64,000 nucleotides of DNA, taken from positions 1 through 64,000 of the forward strand of contig MCFE01000253.1 in assembly GCA_002104905.1 (NCBI GenBank). The letters run 5' to 3'. This document shows, one piece after another, positions 34,548 to 47,347 of this stretch. The position numbers were made by a program, and so were the translations under genes. Numbering within the stretch: position 1 is the stretch's first letter; the number at the start of each line of letters is the position of its first letter. Below the pieces are notes generated by a model. It saw only the letters and a list, made by a program, of their open reading frames with translations, had not been told where the DNA came from and did not search any database. The stretch is from Basidiobolus meristosporus CBS 931.73 (taxonomy: Eukaryota > Basidiobolomycota > Basidiobolomycetes > Basidiobolales > Basidiobolaceae).

Positions 34548-34914
34548 TGTTGCAATTTCTGAAGTGATTTGGATATGAGGAACTTATCAAGAAATAGTGA
34601 TAATAGTTGAGCTTTTGTTTGCTCATAAAGAAGCTCAGTATTTATACATTTGTGGAAGTAATACAACTGTAACACCAAGCAAGGAAAGCTTTTCAACACT
34701 CACAAACTTTGTGTAATAGTCTCAGGATCAGTACATAATGTGTGGTAAAGGTGCTAATATGAGTTTGATTTAGGGGAATACTCATAGGATTAGAGACCTG
34801 AAGAAAGTGGCAGAGTTGAGATGTAGGCTGGTACTACAGTGACCAAGACTAGTCCAGTACTGTTGAGTAAATATTTAGCTGCTGAATGATACCAAATAGT
34901 CCAATATTTCAACA
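34548..34914 (-). repeat. 5' LTR of the minus-strand copia B copy
   Basis: 367 bp, the reverse of 10,022-10,387. Next to it, at 34,538-34,547, is the primer-binding-like GGTTATGAGC on the minus strand, shared with copia A. Confidence 0.8.
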
Positions 34915-35525
34915 GTTACCACCATTGTCAAGTACTGATGTGAAACATAAGTTCACTATCAATCAACTGTCAGTTTGTGAAAGGATTTAGGTGACACCTA
35001 AGCTAGACCTGGAGCTCTTTGCACAGTATAAAAGATCTGGAAATCCTACATGTTCAGGATAATGGAGCAGTAGTGCTTACCAAGATGGTTAAGCAGTGCA
35101 TAAGAAACAAATATTCAAATGCAGTATAAATATTTTGATCAACAGAGAAGTCAACTAATTGGCAGTTGGAGATGAATTAGTGGTGCCAAGAGCCAGCCTG
35201 AGTGTCATAATGGGTCCAGATGATCATAGGCCTGTTTATGTTAGCACTCTTAACCAATATCAAGAATTGAATATTGTATCAAAAGTAACAGTGGTGTATC
35301 AGAGCAGCTAGTGCATATTTATTCAATCAAAATTGCCAGATTAGGCAGCACAACCCCAGCACAAAAGCTCACATGCAATCAATATATACCATTTGGAATG
35401 AAGCCTCTGTGAACAGCTACCAATCAGGCTTGGGTACTCTGTGATACCAAGTCATGCCTATCAAGAAACAAAGGTGCAGGGGGTGCAGCTCAAGAAGTGA
35501 TTCAGTTATACAAAACTCACCATTG
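34915..35525. other. Unassigned stretch between two copia B LTR copies
   Basis: No recognised protein. Given the copia B LTRs on both sides, it may be remnant internal or intervening DNA, but I see no match to copia B coding sequence. Confidence 0.35.
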
Positions 35526-36555
35526 AGTAGTGATGATGATTGGACTGTTGCTTATTCATAAAGAAGCCCAGTATTTATATCTTTATAGAATAATACCATT
35601 ATAGCACTGGACTTGTTCTGTTGGATAGTTCCGCAATGAGCCATGAGTGCCAAATAAAACCATAGTGTGCCAGGGAGGCCAAGCAAGCCTAAACCTGGCC
35701 ACAGAGTGTAATAAATAGCTCTTCATCTTCATGCAAAGCAGCCCATGTGCTGCACCAATTGTGCTGAAGAAAATCCATTAACTGATCTTTGGTCTAGATC
35801 ATTGTTGTGCAGGATGTGCAAGCACACAAAGGATTGTAGATATGAACCCAATACTCAATACCCATGGCATTCTGAATTTAGCTCCTGTGGCTAGTATCAT
35901 ATCACAAAGATGCATGGCGATAGCTTGATCCACTGGTGCTATCTGGTACTATAAGCGCCTTGTATAGGTTTTACTTTAGGGCTAATATTTAATACAGTAC
36001 CAGATGAAAATGGTGGACCAAGATAGTGCCATGCATCTTTGTCACATGATACTAGCCACAGGAGCAAGATTCAGAGTGCCATGGGTATTGAGTACTAGGT
36101 GCATATCTTCAGTCCTTTTGTGAGATTACACATCCTGCACAACATTGATCCAAAAGAAAAAGCTGCAAGTATGGATTTTTGTCAGCATGATGCATGAAAC
36201 ACAGGGGCTGCTTTGCAAAAAGATGCAGAGCTATGTTTCACACTGGCGCACAATGGCACTATTTGGCACTCATGGCTCAATACAGCACTATCCAATGGAA
36301 CAAGTCTACTGAGTAAGGAGAGTTTATCAACATTCAGGAGTATTCTGTTGCTGTTTCAGGGCTTATACATAATGTGTGGTAAAATTGCTAAATTGTTCTT
36401 AACATTAAGGGGCTAATCATACAATCTCAGATCTAAATGATAGCATCAAACTAAGGACTGTAAGTTAGTTCTAGAGTACCAAGACTAGCTCAGAATTGTT
36501 AAGAAGATTTTGAGCTGCTGAATGCCACCATATCCCATTGTTATGAAGAACTTCA
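35526..36555 (-). repeat. Older copia B LTR, split by a MITE
   Basis: 35,526-35,608 and 36,311-36,555 together match the copia B LTR (the TTCATAAAGAAGCCCAGTAT block, then the ATAATGTGTGGTAAA block and GCTGCTGAATG). The gap is exactly the MITE at 35,609-36,307 plus its ACT duplication. Confidence 0.7.
35609..36307. mobile_element. Hairpin MITE, copy 4 (PIF/Harbinger type)
   Basis: A 699-bp palindrome, GGACTTGTTC...GGAACAAGTCT, with ACT duplications (35,606-35,608 and 36,308-36,310). It is more diverged than copies 1 and 2. Confidence 0.87.
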
Positions 36556-38072
36556 CCTTCTAGTCTGTCTGGGAAGTGATAGGCTTGCATATGAAGGCCA
36601 GCTTGAATGTGTTGGAATTGGGATGCTTAGCAGCCTCAGTAGATGCATAAATTGTAAGACTGCTACTTCTTACCTAAATCATTCTGGGATGCAATCCCCT
36701 TACTATTGTAAGACTATAGAGTAATAAGCTCAGTTGCAATTATAGCTAGACATTTCCAATATGATGGATGGCAAACATCACAAACTACTACATAGCAAGG
36801 GCTACTTCAAAGGTATTTATAGACATGTCTGTGTCTTAGCATTTAGCAAATTCTCACTAAACAAGTGCTCTACCAGTAAATCCTGGTGGCCATTGATTCT
36901 CATCAATCTCACTCTGTCTTTCATTTTTCAGTATCAGAGCATATATCCAGTGGCAGTTTCACTCATGTTTGGTAGATAATTACCATCAAACCTGGATAAC
37001 TTCCTGTGTTCATTTCTTGACAGGTTATGCATGCTATAAAGCAGAATACTAATCAATGGCTGTCATTTCAATGAGAAAACCAACTTCTGGATTAGAGATA
37101 TCTCAGCCATCAGCAAGATAGCCTGTTTCTCTAGGCATAATGAATGGTATTGCTGCCATATGTGTGGTATCCAAGAGATTCATTCCAAAGTTCACATACA
37201 CTGTCATTATTCCAACACCAATAGTAAAGACATAATCTTCCAATAAAAAGAGCATACAGAAGCTAGCATGCACTTGTAATAAAGCTGTCAAGCTATAGGC
37301 AACCTGCCAGAGTATGGAATCAATTTCAAACTAAAGATACTTAAAACAAAGCAAGTTTGTTGGAGCAAATGTTTTCCACTGAGAGCAATGCATTTACTGT
37401 TCAACAGTATCCCTATAACAATTACCCAGTTGGCAATTGGGCATTTCAAGCTTAAAGAGTCCTTTGAGGTACCAGAGAAACTTGAAAGATTTAGTAATAT
37501 ACTACAAAATGTCTGCCACTCAATATACCTCCCATGAGCTCTAATTATTATTTGCAGGTAGAGTTACAAATGCAAGGATGAGATGAATCTTAAGTGCATC
37601 AATTGAAGTAGTTCTGTGAGACAATCTTCTCACAGAGTACATTGGAAGCATTGGGAATTGTGTGTTGACATTTTAAGAATATTCATCCAGAAATGGATCA
37701 CCAATGCCAATTTGGCACATAAGCAGCTTTATGCACCAAGTTTATGCCAGGTTTTGGACGGTTATACTGAGGGCATAGAGCTAAGCACATAGTTCCCTGC
37801 TACTACTGTTTCTGTTTTCTACTCCTTTTGCTTGGTGTGTGGACAATATTGGGCTTTGTTAGATGTAGTGTTAACAGCAATATAAGGAATACTTATCAAG
37901 TATCAACTGAAAAGCTATAAAGTTGGGGGATAGATGTGTGTCAATTGTGGAGAATATGAGCATATAGAGAGGTTAGTATACAGGGGGCTACATTAATTTT
38001 TAAAAAATACAAAATATGGAACACCACTATTTGCGGTGAGTAAGTAAATAACTAGGGGTGATTCTACAGTGG
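36556..38072. other. 1.5-kb stretch with no recognised gene
   Basis: Only short open frames are present, including a hydrophobic one on the minus strand at 37,103-37,291. There is no match to other repeats of the window, no terminal repeats and no family I recognise. It could be a very old transposon or old host DNA. Confidence 0.35.
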
Positions 38073-39059
38073 TGTGGTAGTGTACAAGTCCTATAGTGCA
38101 ATATGTCCAACACTTGTAAAGTGCTTTGTGTGTGGGGTGCTCACTGGGTGAAATAATCCATGGCAAAAGCTTGCTAGGAATAACTGAGGTTTGTCTCTAC
38201 ACTAATGTAAGGGGGAACAAAGCCACAAGCTTGTCAAGGGAAAACTACTGAGCTGAAATACCCAACTTAGTTGGCATCTCAACAAAAGTATATTCTGGGC
38301 TCGGAATCCTTTGATATGACAATGTACTAAAGCTTTCAAAGTCAAAACAAATGTGAGCTTCACCAGCCAGAACTTGATTAGATGTTACAAGTCTTGATAT
38401 CAGAGTTGTAGAGGAAGAGCAAGTTTTGCTAGAATTGTACTTGCTAAACTTGAACTGATTTTTGTTGAGCCACCAGCAGCTCCTTATATACATTTTGCCA
38501 GATCAATTGCTGACTAACTGTATTGCCTAATGTAGGTTGTGGCCAATGACTCATTTGATTGCATCATCATCATCCTATTAGATCCTACTTAATATATCTA
38601 ATTATGTCTTATAAGGATCTGCTGATTCATCTGCTGACAAATACTGCTGATTTGAAGAGAGATATATCAATGACATCAGAATGTGCTAAGAATGTTTAAA
38701 GTAGATACCAAATGGCTTTCAAAGGCACAGCATGTCCAATCAATCAGCAACCAGTTTTTTCAAACCTGTACATTATAGGGGTACCAAATGCTGGAATAAA
38801 GTCAGAGGGATTGTAGCTCAATTTGGTCATGAGTGGCCAGTACTAGCACTGATACTTTCCAGATATAGAAGCACTTACATCTAGTAATTTATATACATTG
38901 AAATATAACTTATGCAACAAAATAAGTAGGTGATATAGTAAGCCTGCTAATAGGACAGTGCAGATTAGGTAAGTTAAATGAGATTCAACTAAGATAAGGG
39001 TTGTGGAAAATATGCAAATGAGCTCATCTGTAGGTGGATGTCACTATGACCCCACTACA
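38073..39059. repeat. Family C repeat, second copy, with nested gypsy A LTR fragment
   Basis: Begins TGTGGTAGTG and ends CCCCACTACA, with a 4-bp duplication GTGG on both sides (38,069-38,072 and 39,060-39,063). A gypsy A LTR fragment, reversed and truncated, sits at 38,383-38,658. No coding content. Confidence 0.75.
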
Positions 39060-39817
39060 GTGGAAAATACAGGGAGTGCAGGGGAGGTAGAAAAAAAACT
39101 ACAACTTAGCAGGTTGGTAAGGTAGTACTACAGAGGACTAACTATAGTCTGCAGCATTACCATTTTAATGCCAAGCCAGGAACTGGCTCAATCCCATTAT
39201 GACCAAGTAGAATTATCATCTAGACAGTAGTAGTTTCTCAAGAGCTAGAAGAGCAACCAGTTAAGTCACACTTTAGTGCAGTATATGATTTTGTGGAAAT
39301 AGACAGATTTTCTACTAAAGCCTCCACATCCTTTGTTTTAAGCAAATTTGAAAACCATTGCATAGGCAAAGCAACAATCTCAACCTACACTGCATTCTTG
39401 AATCAATACTGGGCTCATCAAGAGGTGAAGCACTTCTTCAAGAGCAGTGCCTAATGGAAATACTTGATCATTGCAGATATTCATTGCAATAACTGGTAGA
39501 TGGCTAGTCCTTGTATTTTCATTCAAAGGCCAGGAAGCATTGGAATCAATGAGTAAACTTTAGTGTAAAGCTGTAGAATTTCCCTCAGAGTCATGTGCAA
39601 CAGGCATTGCAGCCAAGATGCATAGTTAAGCCGCACCTGAGCAAATTAACAGTGAAAGACCTGGCATTGATGAAGGAAAAGGTAAAGGGAAGAAATTTTA
39701 CTTATGCTAGAGATATGAAAGGGTGAGAAAGAAGCTGCAGTTCTTGCCTGTTAATGTTGTCAATACAGAACAGACTGATTTCCATAAATGCCAAGAAGAG
39801 TCACCAACAATCAATAG
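39060..39817 (+). pseudogene. Second copy of the unknown decayed gene (3' half)
   Basis: Similar to 17,880-18,300: a shared TCTACTAAAGCCTCCACATC block, the upstream CAGGAACTGGCTCAATCCCAT region and an AAGAAGCTGCAGTTCTTGCC block. The segment order is rearranged relative to the first copy. All frames are broken. Function unknown. Confidence 0.5.
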
Positions 39818-40147
39818 TTTTCTTCTATTGGATAGTGCTACATATAGCCATGATGTCAAATAGTCCCATATTATGCCATAGGGGCTTAGCAGGCCTATTC
39901 CTAGCCATAAAATATGAATCATAGCTTTATAGCTTCATGCAAAGCAGCCCAATGTTTCACCCACTGTGCTGAAGAAAATGTATGTTTAACCTTTTTCTGG
40001 GATTGTGGTTGTGCATGATGTGTAAGAGCACACAAGGACTGAAGTCATGCATATGGTACTCTGAATCTAGCACTAAAGGTTAATGGTATGTCACAACAAT
40101 ACATGGCACTATCTTGGTATGCTGGTACTCTCTAGTACCATAATCAA
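39818..40147. mobile_element. Half of a hairpin MITE
   Basis: One arm of the MITE family (TTGGATAGTGC... through TGCATGATGTGTAAGAGCAC to ACATGGCACTATCTTGG). The second arm and the terminal repeat are missing. Confidence 0.65.
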
Positions 40148-41559
40148 GGAGTAACTGGGTTCTCCTAGATCAGACATCTTGGGCTCTTTAGATAGGCTGG
40201 ATTTAGTTGCTTCTAATGTTGTTGGTGCTAAGAGTGTCTTGGAGATATTGGCAGTGATTGGAATAGGAAGTAGATTATATGGCTTTTACTTCCTGAATCA
40301 CTATATATAATAGTAGTACTTACACTTTTGCATGGCTTGGGCATAACAAGCATAAAAAATTGGCTTAGAAAGGGCCCAAGATCATGTGCACAACTTATTG
40401 GACTGTTAGGACTACTTTGACAATACTCATGTTCAGGGTACCTGATATTTTGGTGAACATATTGTAATTGTGTCCCTAAAAGCATTTGGTCAGTATTCAC
40501 ATTTTATTTTATTACAGTATTACATTAGTGACTAAGTTTGGTGAATGTTTTGGCAGAGTTACAAACTTTTACAGCACTCCCACTCAACTAAATGCTAATA
40601 CTGATTAGCACTAGTTTTGACTTATGATTTTCAAATTTTTCTCTTGCTAATGGCTTGTAAGTATATCTACAAGCATTTCATCTGTAGGATAGTTAACCAA
40701 GTTATCTACAATATTCTCTATATCTTTGCATATAGTATGATGTCTAATATCTATGCACTTGGTTCCATCATCAAAGATTGGATCTCATTGCATGCATCCT
40801 TGATAATCTTGAAATAAAGCAATAGGCATTTTTTGACATAAGCCTTAGTTTTGAAAAGCTTTCTTAACTACATTACTTCTTTTGTAGCTTTGCAGGCTGC
40901 CATATGCTCTGCCTCTGTGATAGAAAGTGCTAAGGTTGGTTGCTTTGTCCAATTATATGAGCTTTCCCCTTTTTTGACACAAGCCAAAATCTTTAAAATT
41001 ATACACATTGCCACTTTGATAGCTTCCCAGGCTACCATATAGTCTGCCTCTGTGGTAGAAGGGGCTATGGTTGGTTGCTTTCTTGAATTCCATGAAATTG
41101 CTCCTTTACAGTAAAGAAAGTTATATTCTGTGGTGGATCTTCTGTCTCCTGAGCTATGTCCCCAATTAGCATCATAATAGCCCACAAGGTGTTGTTCTGA
41201 ATCCTCAAAGGTAGACCTTAAGCAGATATCAGCAGCTCCTTTTAGGTATTTAAAAATCTGATCAATTGCTGCAATATGATCAGATCTATAGTTCTGATTA
41301 GTCTAGCTGACAATTACCACTGAATATGAGATGTCTGAACAAGCTCCAAGCATGATATACATCTGACTGCTGATTTTCATTTTACATGGAAAGTTAGGGC
41401 TTTCAGATATCACCTAACTTTCTGGACTTGGGTGAGTTTTGACCAAGTTGAGTTTGTCTCCATTGGGATGGCTGCCAGTTAAAAGTCTTCCATATGGTAC
41501 TTCCTCAGCGTATCTTGAGCTTACATGGATTGGCTTAGGGTGATAGTCTGGGTACTTCT
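40148..41559 (-). pseudogene. Older copia A element, left part
   Basis: An RT scrap (40,148-40,225), a 351-bp LTR (40,226-40,576), then the minus-strand 3' end of pol, including duplicated RNase H pieces (ALSITEAEHMAACKATKEV). It ends at the CTTCT duplication (41,555-41,559) where the younger copia A inserted; it continues at 46,239. Confidence 0.8.
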
Positions 41560-41907
41560 TGTTGTAAGAGTCTAGGAGATTTTGGAAGTGATTGGGAGGA
41601 CAAGTAGATTATGTGGTTTTACTTGATGATTTATTGAATGTAAAAGTAGTATTTATACTTTTACCTGGTCTTGGCATTACAAACATGTAGAGTAGGCTAA
41701 GGATGGTCCCAAGAATATGTGTGCAAAGTTTTGGGCTGTTTGGACAACTTTGAGACTTTTCATGTTCTGGGTATCTGGTTTTTTGGTGAAAATATTCTAA
41801 GTAAATCCCAACAAGGAACTTGGTCAGTATTCTCAAGGATTTAAGGGTAATGATCTAAGTGACTACATTAGGCAAATATTTAGGTGGAATTACAAATTTT
41901 TACAACA
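41560..41907 (-). repeat. 3' LTR of copia A
   Basis: 348 bp, TGTTGTAAGAG...TTTTTACAACA as read on the plus strand. Equal in length to the partner at 45,891-46,238. Confidence 0.88.
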
Positions 41908-41918
41908 CTCCCACTCAG

Positions 41919-44900
41919 CTAAATGTTCATACTGACTGGTCTCAATTTTGATCTAAGATATTCAAGCTTGTCTCTAGCTAATGGTTTGGTAAATATGTCT
42001 GCAATCATCTCATCTGTAGGACAGTAAACTAAGCAAACTAAGTTATTCTCTATAGCTTCACGTATGAAATGATGTCTAATATCTATGTGCTTGGTTCTAG
42101 CATGAAAAGTTGGATTTCTACCTAATTGTATACATCCTTGATTATCTTGAAATAAAGTAATAGGCATTTTTTGACATAGGCCTAAATCTGTAAAGAGCTT
42201 TCTTAACCACATTGCTTCTTTTGTAGCTTCACAGGCTGCCATGTACTCTGCATCTGTGGTAGAAAGTGCTATGGTTGGTTGCTTTCTTGAATTCCATGAA
42301 ATTGCTCCTTTACAGTAAAGAAAGGTGTATCCTGTGATGCATCTTCTGTCTTCCAAATTTTGTCCCCAATCAGCATCAGAGTATCCCAAAAGATCCTGTT
42401 CTGAATCCTTATAAGTGTATCTTAAGCAGATATTAGCAGTTCCTTTTAGGTTTCTAAAAATCCACTTAACTGCTGCAATATGATCAGATCCATAGTTCTG
42501 ATTATGTTGGCTGACAACTCCCACTGAGTATGAGATATCTGGACGTGTTCCAAGCATGATATACATCAGACTGCTGACTATAGATTGATAAGGAATGTCA
42601 GGGCTTTCAGATGGCACCAAGCTCTCTTGATTTGGTTGAGTTTTGACCAAGTTAAGGTTTGTCTCCATTAGGGTAGCTGCCGGTTTACAGTCTTCCATTT
42701 GGTACCTCTTTGGTATATCTTGAATATACCTGGATTGACTTAGCGTGATAGTCTGGGTACTTCTGTCTATGGAGAACTTAATATCTAAGTAGTAACTAAG
42801 TTCTCCTAGATTGGACATCATGAACTCCTTAGATAGGCTGGATTTAGTCTCTTCCAATGTTTCTAGGCTATTGGTGGCTATAATAAAATCATCCACATAT
42901 AGAGCTAATAGAACTGGATTTGCTCTATCTGGCTTATAGTATATACTATAGTCAGCATTACTTCTTTTGAATTTCAAAGATTCCAAACAAGAATCTATCT
43001 TGCAATTCCAGGCTCTTGGTGATTGTTTGAGACCATACAGTGACTTTTTAAGCTTGCAGACCAAATGGGGGGTATCTTGGTCAGCAAACCCATCAGGCTG
43101 GTCCATATACATGTCCTCATTAAGTTCTTCATTCAAAAATGCAGTTTTTACATCCATTTGATGAATAAAAAACTTATATTTGGCTGCAATAGCCAATATT
43201 AATTTGATAGAATTAAACATGGCTACTGGTGCAAAGGTCTCAGTATAGTCAAGTTCTTTTGTTTGAGAGTATCCTTTGGCTACAAGTCTTGCTTTGTATC
43301 TCTCAACTGTACCATCAGCCTTGTATTTTGTCTTGAAGACCCATCTGCATCCAATTGACTTTTGGTTGATTGGTAGTTTGACTAAGTCCCAAGTTGGATT
43401 TTCCATTAGGGCCTGATATTCCTCAGTCATTGCAGATCTCCAAAACTTTGTCTGAGGGCTATTTAGGGCCTCTTTTACAGTCTGGGGTTCATCAACATGG
43501 ACTGAATAGGCACAGGCTAGGTTTGTACCCTCATTGATATAGTAGTTTGGGCTATTTCTTGTCCAATTAGATCTCTGGGCATTTGATACTGCAATGATCA
43601 CTTCTGGGATATTTCTGGGCACTGATTCTGGCTGAACCACGGTTGTAGAGTCCTCTGGAGTGAAAAAACTCTCATTGCTTTGCTCTGATTCAATCCTGAC
43701 AACTGGTGGACTTGAGATCAAGTTTTTGTCATCATCTGATGTCATTTTTGTGAAAATTTTGAATTTTCATCCAAAAACACATCCCTGGACTTGATCAGCT
43801 TCTTTGCTTTGGTATTGTAGAGTCTGTATGCCTTACTCTCATTGCAGTAGCCCAAAAATATGCATTTTACACTTTTTGGCTCAAATTTTGACTGATTTCT
43901 GGCCAGTTTTTTAGCATATGCTCTACACCCAAATACTCTTAGATGTTCTGCACTTGGTCTGTATTCATACCATGCTTCAAGTGGAGTAGAATCATGAAGT
44001 ATTCTGTTATAACTCCATTTCTATGGTATACAGCAGTGGCAACTGATTCCGCCCAAAAATCATAGGATAATTTTTGATCATGGATCATAGATCTTGCCAT
44101 ATCAATTATTGATCTATTTGAACATTCTGCTACACCATTTTGCTGTGGGGAGTGTGGTACAGTAGTCTCTTGCTTTATCCCATGAATTTTGCAGAAGTGG
44201 ATGAAGAGTTTTGAGGTATATTCTCCACCATTGTCAGAGCATATTTTCTTGATTTTTTCACCAGTTTCTCTCTCCACCATGGCTTTAAACTTCCTGAGCT
44301 TAGACAGAGCTTCTTCCTTTTTCTCCATGAAGTAGACCCATGTGTATCTTGTATAATCATCAATAAAAGTGATTAAATACTTCATCCCGCCTAAGGATAA
44401 ATTTTGCATAGGTGCACACAGATCTGAGCAAATTAGATCTAATTTTTTCTTAGTTTTGATTAACCCAGAGCTCTTGAACAGTTGTCTGGCTTGTTTCCCA
44501 TATATGCAGGCTTCCCAGGGCTCCAAATTAGCTGGGGGATCAATTTTCACTCCAGAAATTAGCTGATCTTTGATCATTATACGCAAATAATCAAAATTAA
44601 TGTGTCCAAATCTCCTGTGCCAAAGCATTGGTGTTTCTTCAATTAAGTTACTTATATTGGCTTCTGGATATGATGGAATATAAGTCAACTTGTATAAATT
44701 CTGATCTCTGATGCCCAAAGCAATATGGGCACCATTTTGATCAGTGATTCTGCATCCAGAATTGTCAAAACTGAAACTGAGTCCTTCTGCTGTGGCCTTG
44801 CTTACAGAGAGTAGGTTTGTGGCTATTTCTGGTACATAGAGTACTTCTGTAAAGGTCAGTGTATGGCTTCCTTCACTGCTTCTAAGGTTTCCTTGGATAG

Positions 44901-45859
44901 TTCCTTCTCCCACTGCATCAAGTGTTCTATTGTACCCATGAAAACCTGCTTAATTGGAATTTCTTGATGTTGGGTAAAAAGTCCTTTCTGGTGTATAAAG
45001 TGTTGAGATGCTCCAGAGTCAATGCACCATGTCTGGGAATCCTTGTTTGTGGTCATATTTAGTGCAGATATGAATAGTCTATCTTCAGTTGTTGCAGCAT
45101 TTGCATATTCAGGCTTCTTTTGCTGATTATCCTTCTTTTTGAGACACCGGTCTGATGTGTGTCCTTTCCTTTTGCAGTAGTTGCAAAATAGGTTGCTGTT
45201 GCCTTTGTAGGGTCTTAGGTACCCCCTTTGTTGGTTATTATTGCTTATTAAAACATTTTCTTCTTCCTTCTTATTGGCACTTAATTTTCTTGATTCTTCA
45301 TCCTGGAGCGTTCTATATACATAATTTAAGGTCAAGTCTTCAGTTCTGGACTCTAGGGCTGATACAAGGCCCTGAAACTCATCTGTCAGGCTATTCAGGA
45401 TGGTAACTATCACATCCTCATCAGTAGTTGGTATGCCCACAGATTCCATCTCATCTACCAGCAGGGTAATTCTGTTAATCGGATTTTTCATTTCTTCTCC
45501 TGGCAGCATCTTTGTAGTAAAGAATTCTAGTCTCAGATACATTTTCTTGGCAGCTGAACATGACTGGTAGGTGTCTTCCAATGCTTTCCAGGCATTCTTT
45601 GCCGTTTTTGCTCTTGAGCATTGAATTAGCAATTTGTCCTTGACATTAAGGCAAATGCAGTTAAAGGCACTTTGTTCTTTCTTCTGGTACTTTAAGACTT
45701 CCTCTCCCATTTTTTTAGGAGGGCATTCTTCTCCCATGACAATATCCCAAAGTCCTCTTTCTTGTAGCAGCATCTTTATCTTCACCTTCCACACTTGGTA
45801 GTTAGATCCATCCAACTTTTCAGCAGAGGGAAAATTCCAGTAATAGCAGTAGTAGACAT
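41919..45859 (-). pseudogene. Copia A gag-pol, near complete with frameshifts
   Basis: Likely start at ATG 45,859. A one-base difference near 45,830 moves the frame; the related copy at 52.1 kb keeps the base. Gag shows LDGSNYQVWKVKIKMLL and a CCHC knuckle (CNYCKRKGHTSDRC). Protease shows WCIDSGASQHF. Pre-integrase shows LWHRRFGHINFDYL. Integrase shows FIDDYTRYTW, DNGGEYTS and PQQNGVAE. RT (41,919-43,745 frame) shows LYVDDFIIATNS, and RNase H shows GYSDADWGQN, ALSTTDAEYMAA and the final FTKPL. Further frame changes occur near 44,910, 44,000 and 43,745. Domain order (integrase before RT) confirms Ty1/copia. Confidence 0.9.
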
Positions 45860-45890
45860 TGCAGAGAGTGACAGCTTGGGGCTCATAACC

Positions 45891-46238
45891 TGTTGTAAGA
45901 GTCTTGGAGATATTGGAAGTGATTGGGAGGACAAGTAGATTATTGGTTTTCACTCAATGATTTATTGAATGTAAAAGTAGTATTTATACTTTTACCAGAT
46001 CTTGGCATTACAAACACATAGAGTAGGTTAAGGAAGGTCCCAATAACATGTGTGCAAAGTTTGGGGCTGTTTGGACAACTTTCAGACTTTTCATGTTCTG
46101 GGTATCTGGTTTTTTGGTGAAAATATTCTAAGTAAATCCTAACAAGGAATTTGGTTATTATTCTCTAGGATTTAAGGGCAATGATCTAAGTGACTAAGTT
46201 AGGTGAATGTTTAGGTGGAATTACAAATTTTTACAACC
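45891..46238 (-). repeat. 5' LTR of copia A
   Basis: 348 bp, next to the primer-binding-like site. The terminal dinucleotide has decayed (CC rather than CA on the plus strand). Confidence 0.88.
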
Positions 46239-47347
46239 CTTCTATCTATGGAGATCTTTATCCCCAAGTAGTTGCTGATTCTCCCAGATTGGATATCTTG
46301 AATTACTTTGATTGGCTGGATTTAGTCTCTTTCAATATTTCAAGATTATTGGTGCCTATAATAAGATCATACACACTTAGAGCTAATAGAGTTGAATTTA
46401 CTCTATCTGGCTTATAATGTATACTATAGTAAGCATGACTTTTGTCAGAACTCAATGGTTCCAAATATGAATCTATCTTGCAATACCAGGCTCTTGGTAA
46501 TTGTTTTAGTCCATATAAATATATATATTTTAGGCTTGCAGACTAAATGGGGGGTATCTTGGTAGTTACCCCACTTGGCTATTTCATGTGCATGTTGTCA
46601 TAAACTTTCCCATTCAAAATGCAGCTTTTACATGCATTTGATGTATTTTGTTTCTATACTTGACTGTATTAGCCAATTTTATTCTGATTTAATCAAACTT
46701 GGCTACTGGTGCAAAGATCTTAGTGTAGGCCAGTCCTTTTGCTTGAGGGTGTTATTTGGCCTCAAGTCTTGCTTTGTATCTTTCATTTGCACCAATTGCC
46801 TTGTTTTATGTCTTTAAGACCTATATGCATCCAATTTATTTTTGGTTTACTGGTAATTTAACTCTGTCCCAAGTTTGATTTTCCATCAGGGCCTGATACT
46901 AATTAGTCATTGCAGATTTCCAGAATTGCGTCTGAGAACTATTTGGGGCCTCTTAATAGTCTGGAGCTCATCAATATGGACTGAATAGACATGGGCCAAG
47001 TTTTACCCTCATTGATATAGTAATATGAGCAATTTCTGACCCAGTTGGATCTCCTCCTTGTGATGCTGAAATGATCACTCCAGGGATACTCCTGGGCAAT
47101 GATTGATGCTGAATCATATGATGTGATGGAACTTCTGTCTTCCAGATTCTGTCCCCAATTTGGATCAGAGTATCCCACAAGCACCTGTTCTGAGTCCTTA
47201 TGGGTGTACTTCAAGCAGGCATTTGCAAATCCTTTTAGGTATTTAAAGTCTGCTAACTGCTGCAACATGATCAGATCCTTAGTTCTCATTATGCTGGCTG
47301 ACAACTCCCACTGAGTATGAGATATCTCAATGTGTTCCAAACATAAT
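46239..47347 (-). pseudogene. Older copia A element, right part
   Basis: Continues the RT and upstream pol sequence interrupted at 41,559, with strongly decayed frames. A later part (46,970-47,340) returns to RNase H-like sequence (YSDPNWGQNLEDRSSITSY), so it is rearranged. It is cut at 47,348 by Harbinger copy 3, preceded by AAT. Confidence 0.75.

Larger units (their letters stand above)
41560..46238 (-). mobile_element. Ty1/copia family A retrotransposon, full length
   Basis: A 4.68-kb element with 348-bp LTRs (41,560-41,907 and 45,891-46,238) and a perfect 5-bp target duplication CTTCT (41,555-41,559 and 46,239-46,243). It is inserted in another copia A copy of the same orientation. A primer-binding-like GGTTATGAGC lies just inside the 5' LTR on the minus strand. 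It carries the best copia coding region of the window. Confidence 0.93.

Noticed and set aside
37103-37291. Hydrophobic 62-aa minus-strand frame resembling a membrane segment
   Set aside because: Too short, no neighbouring in-frame continuation, and no family recognised.
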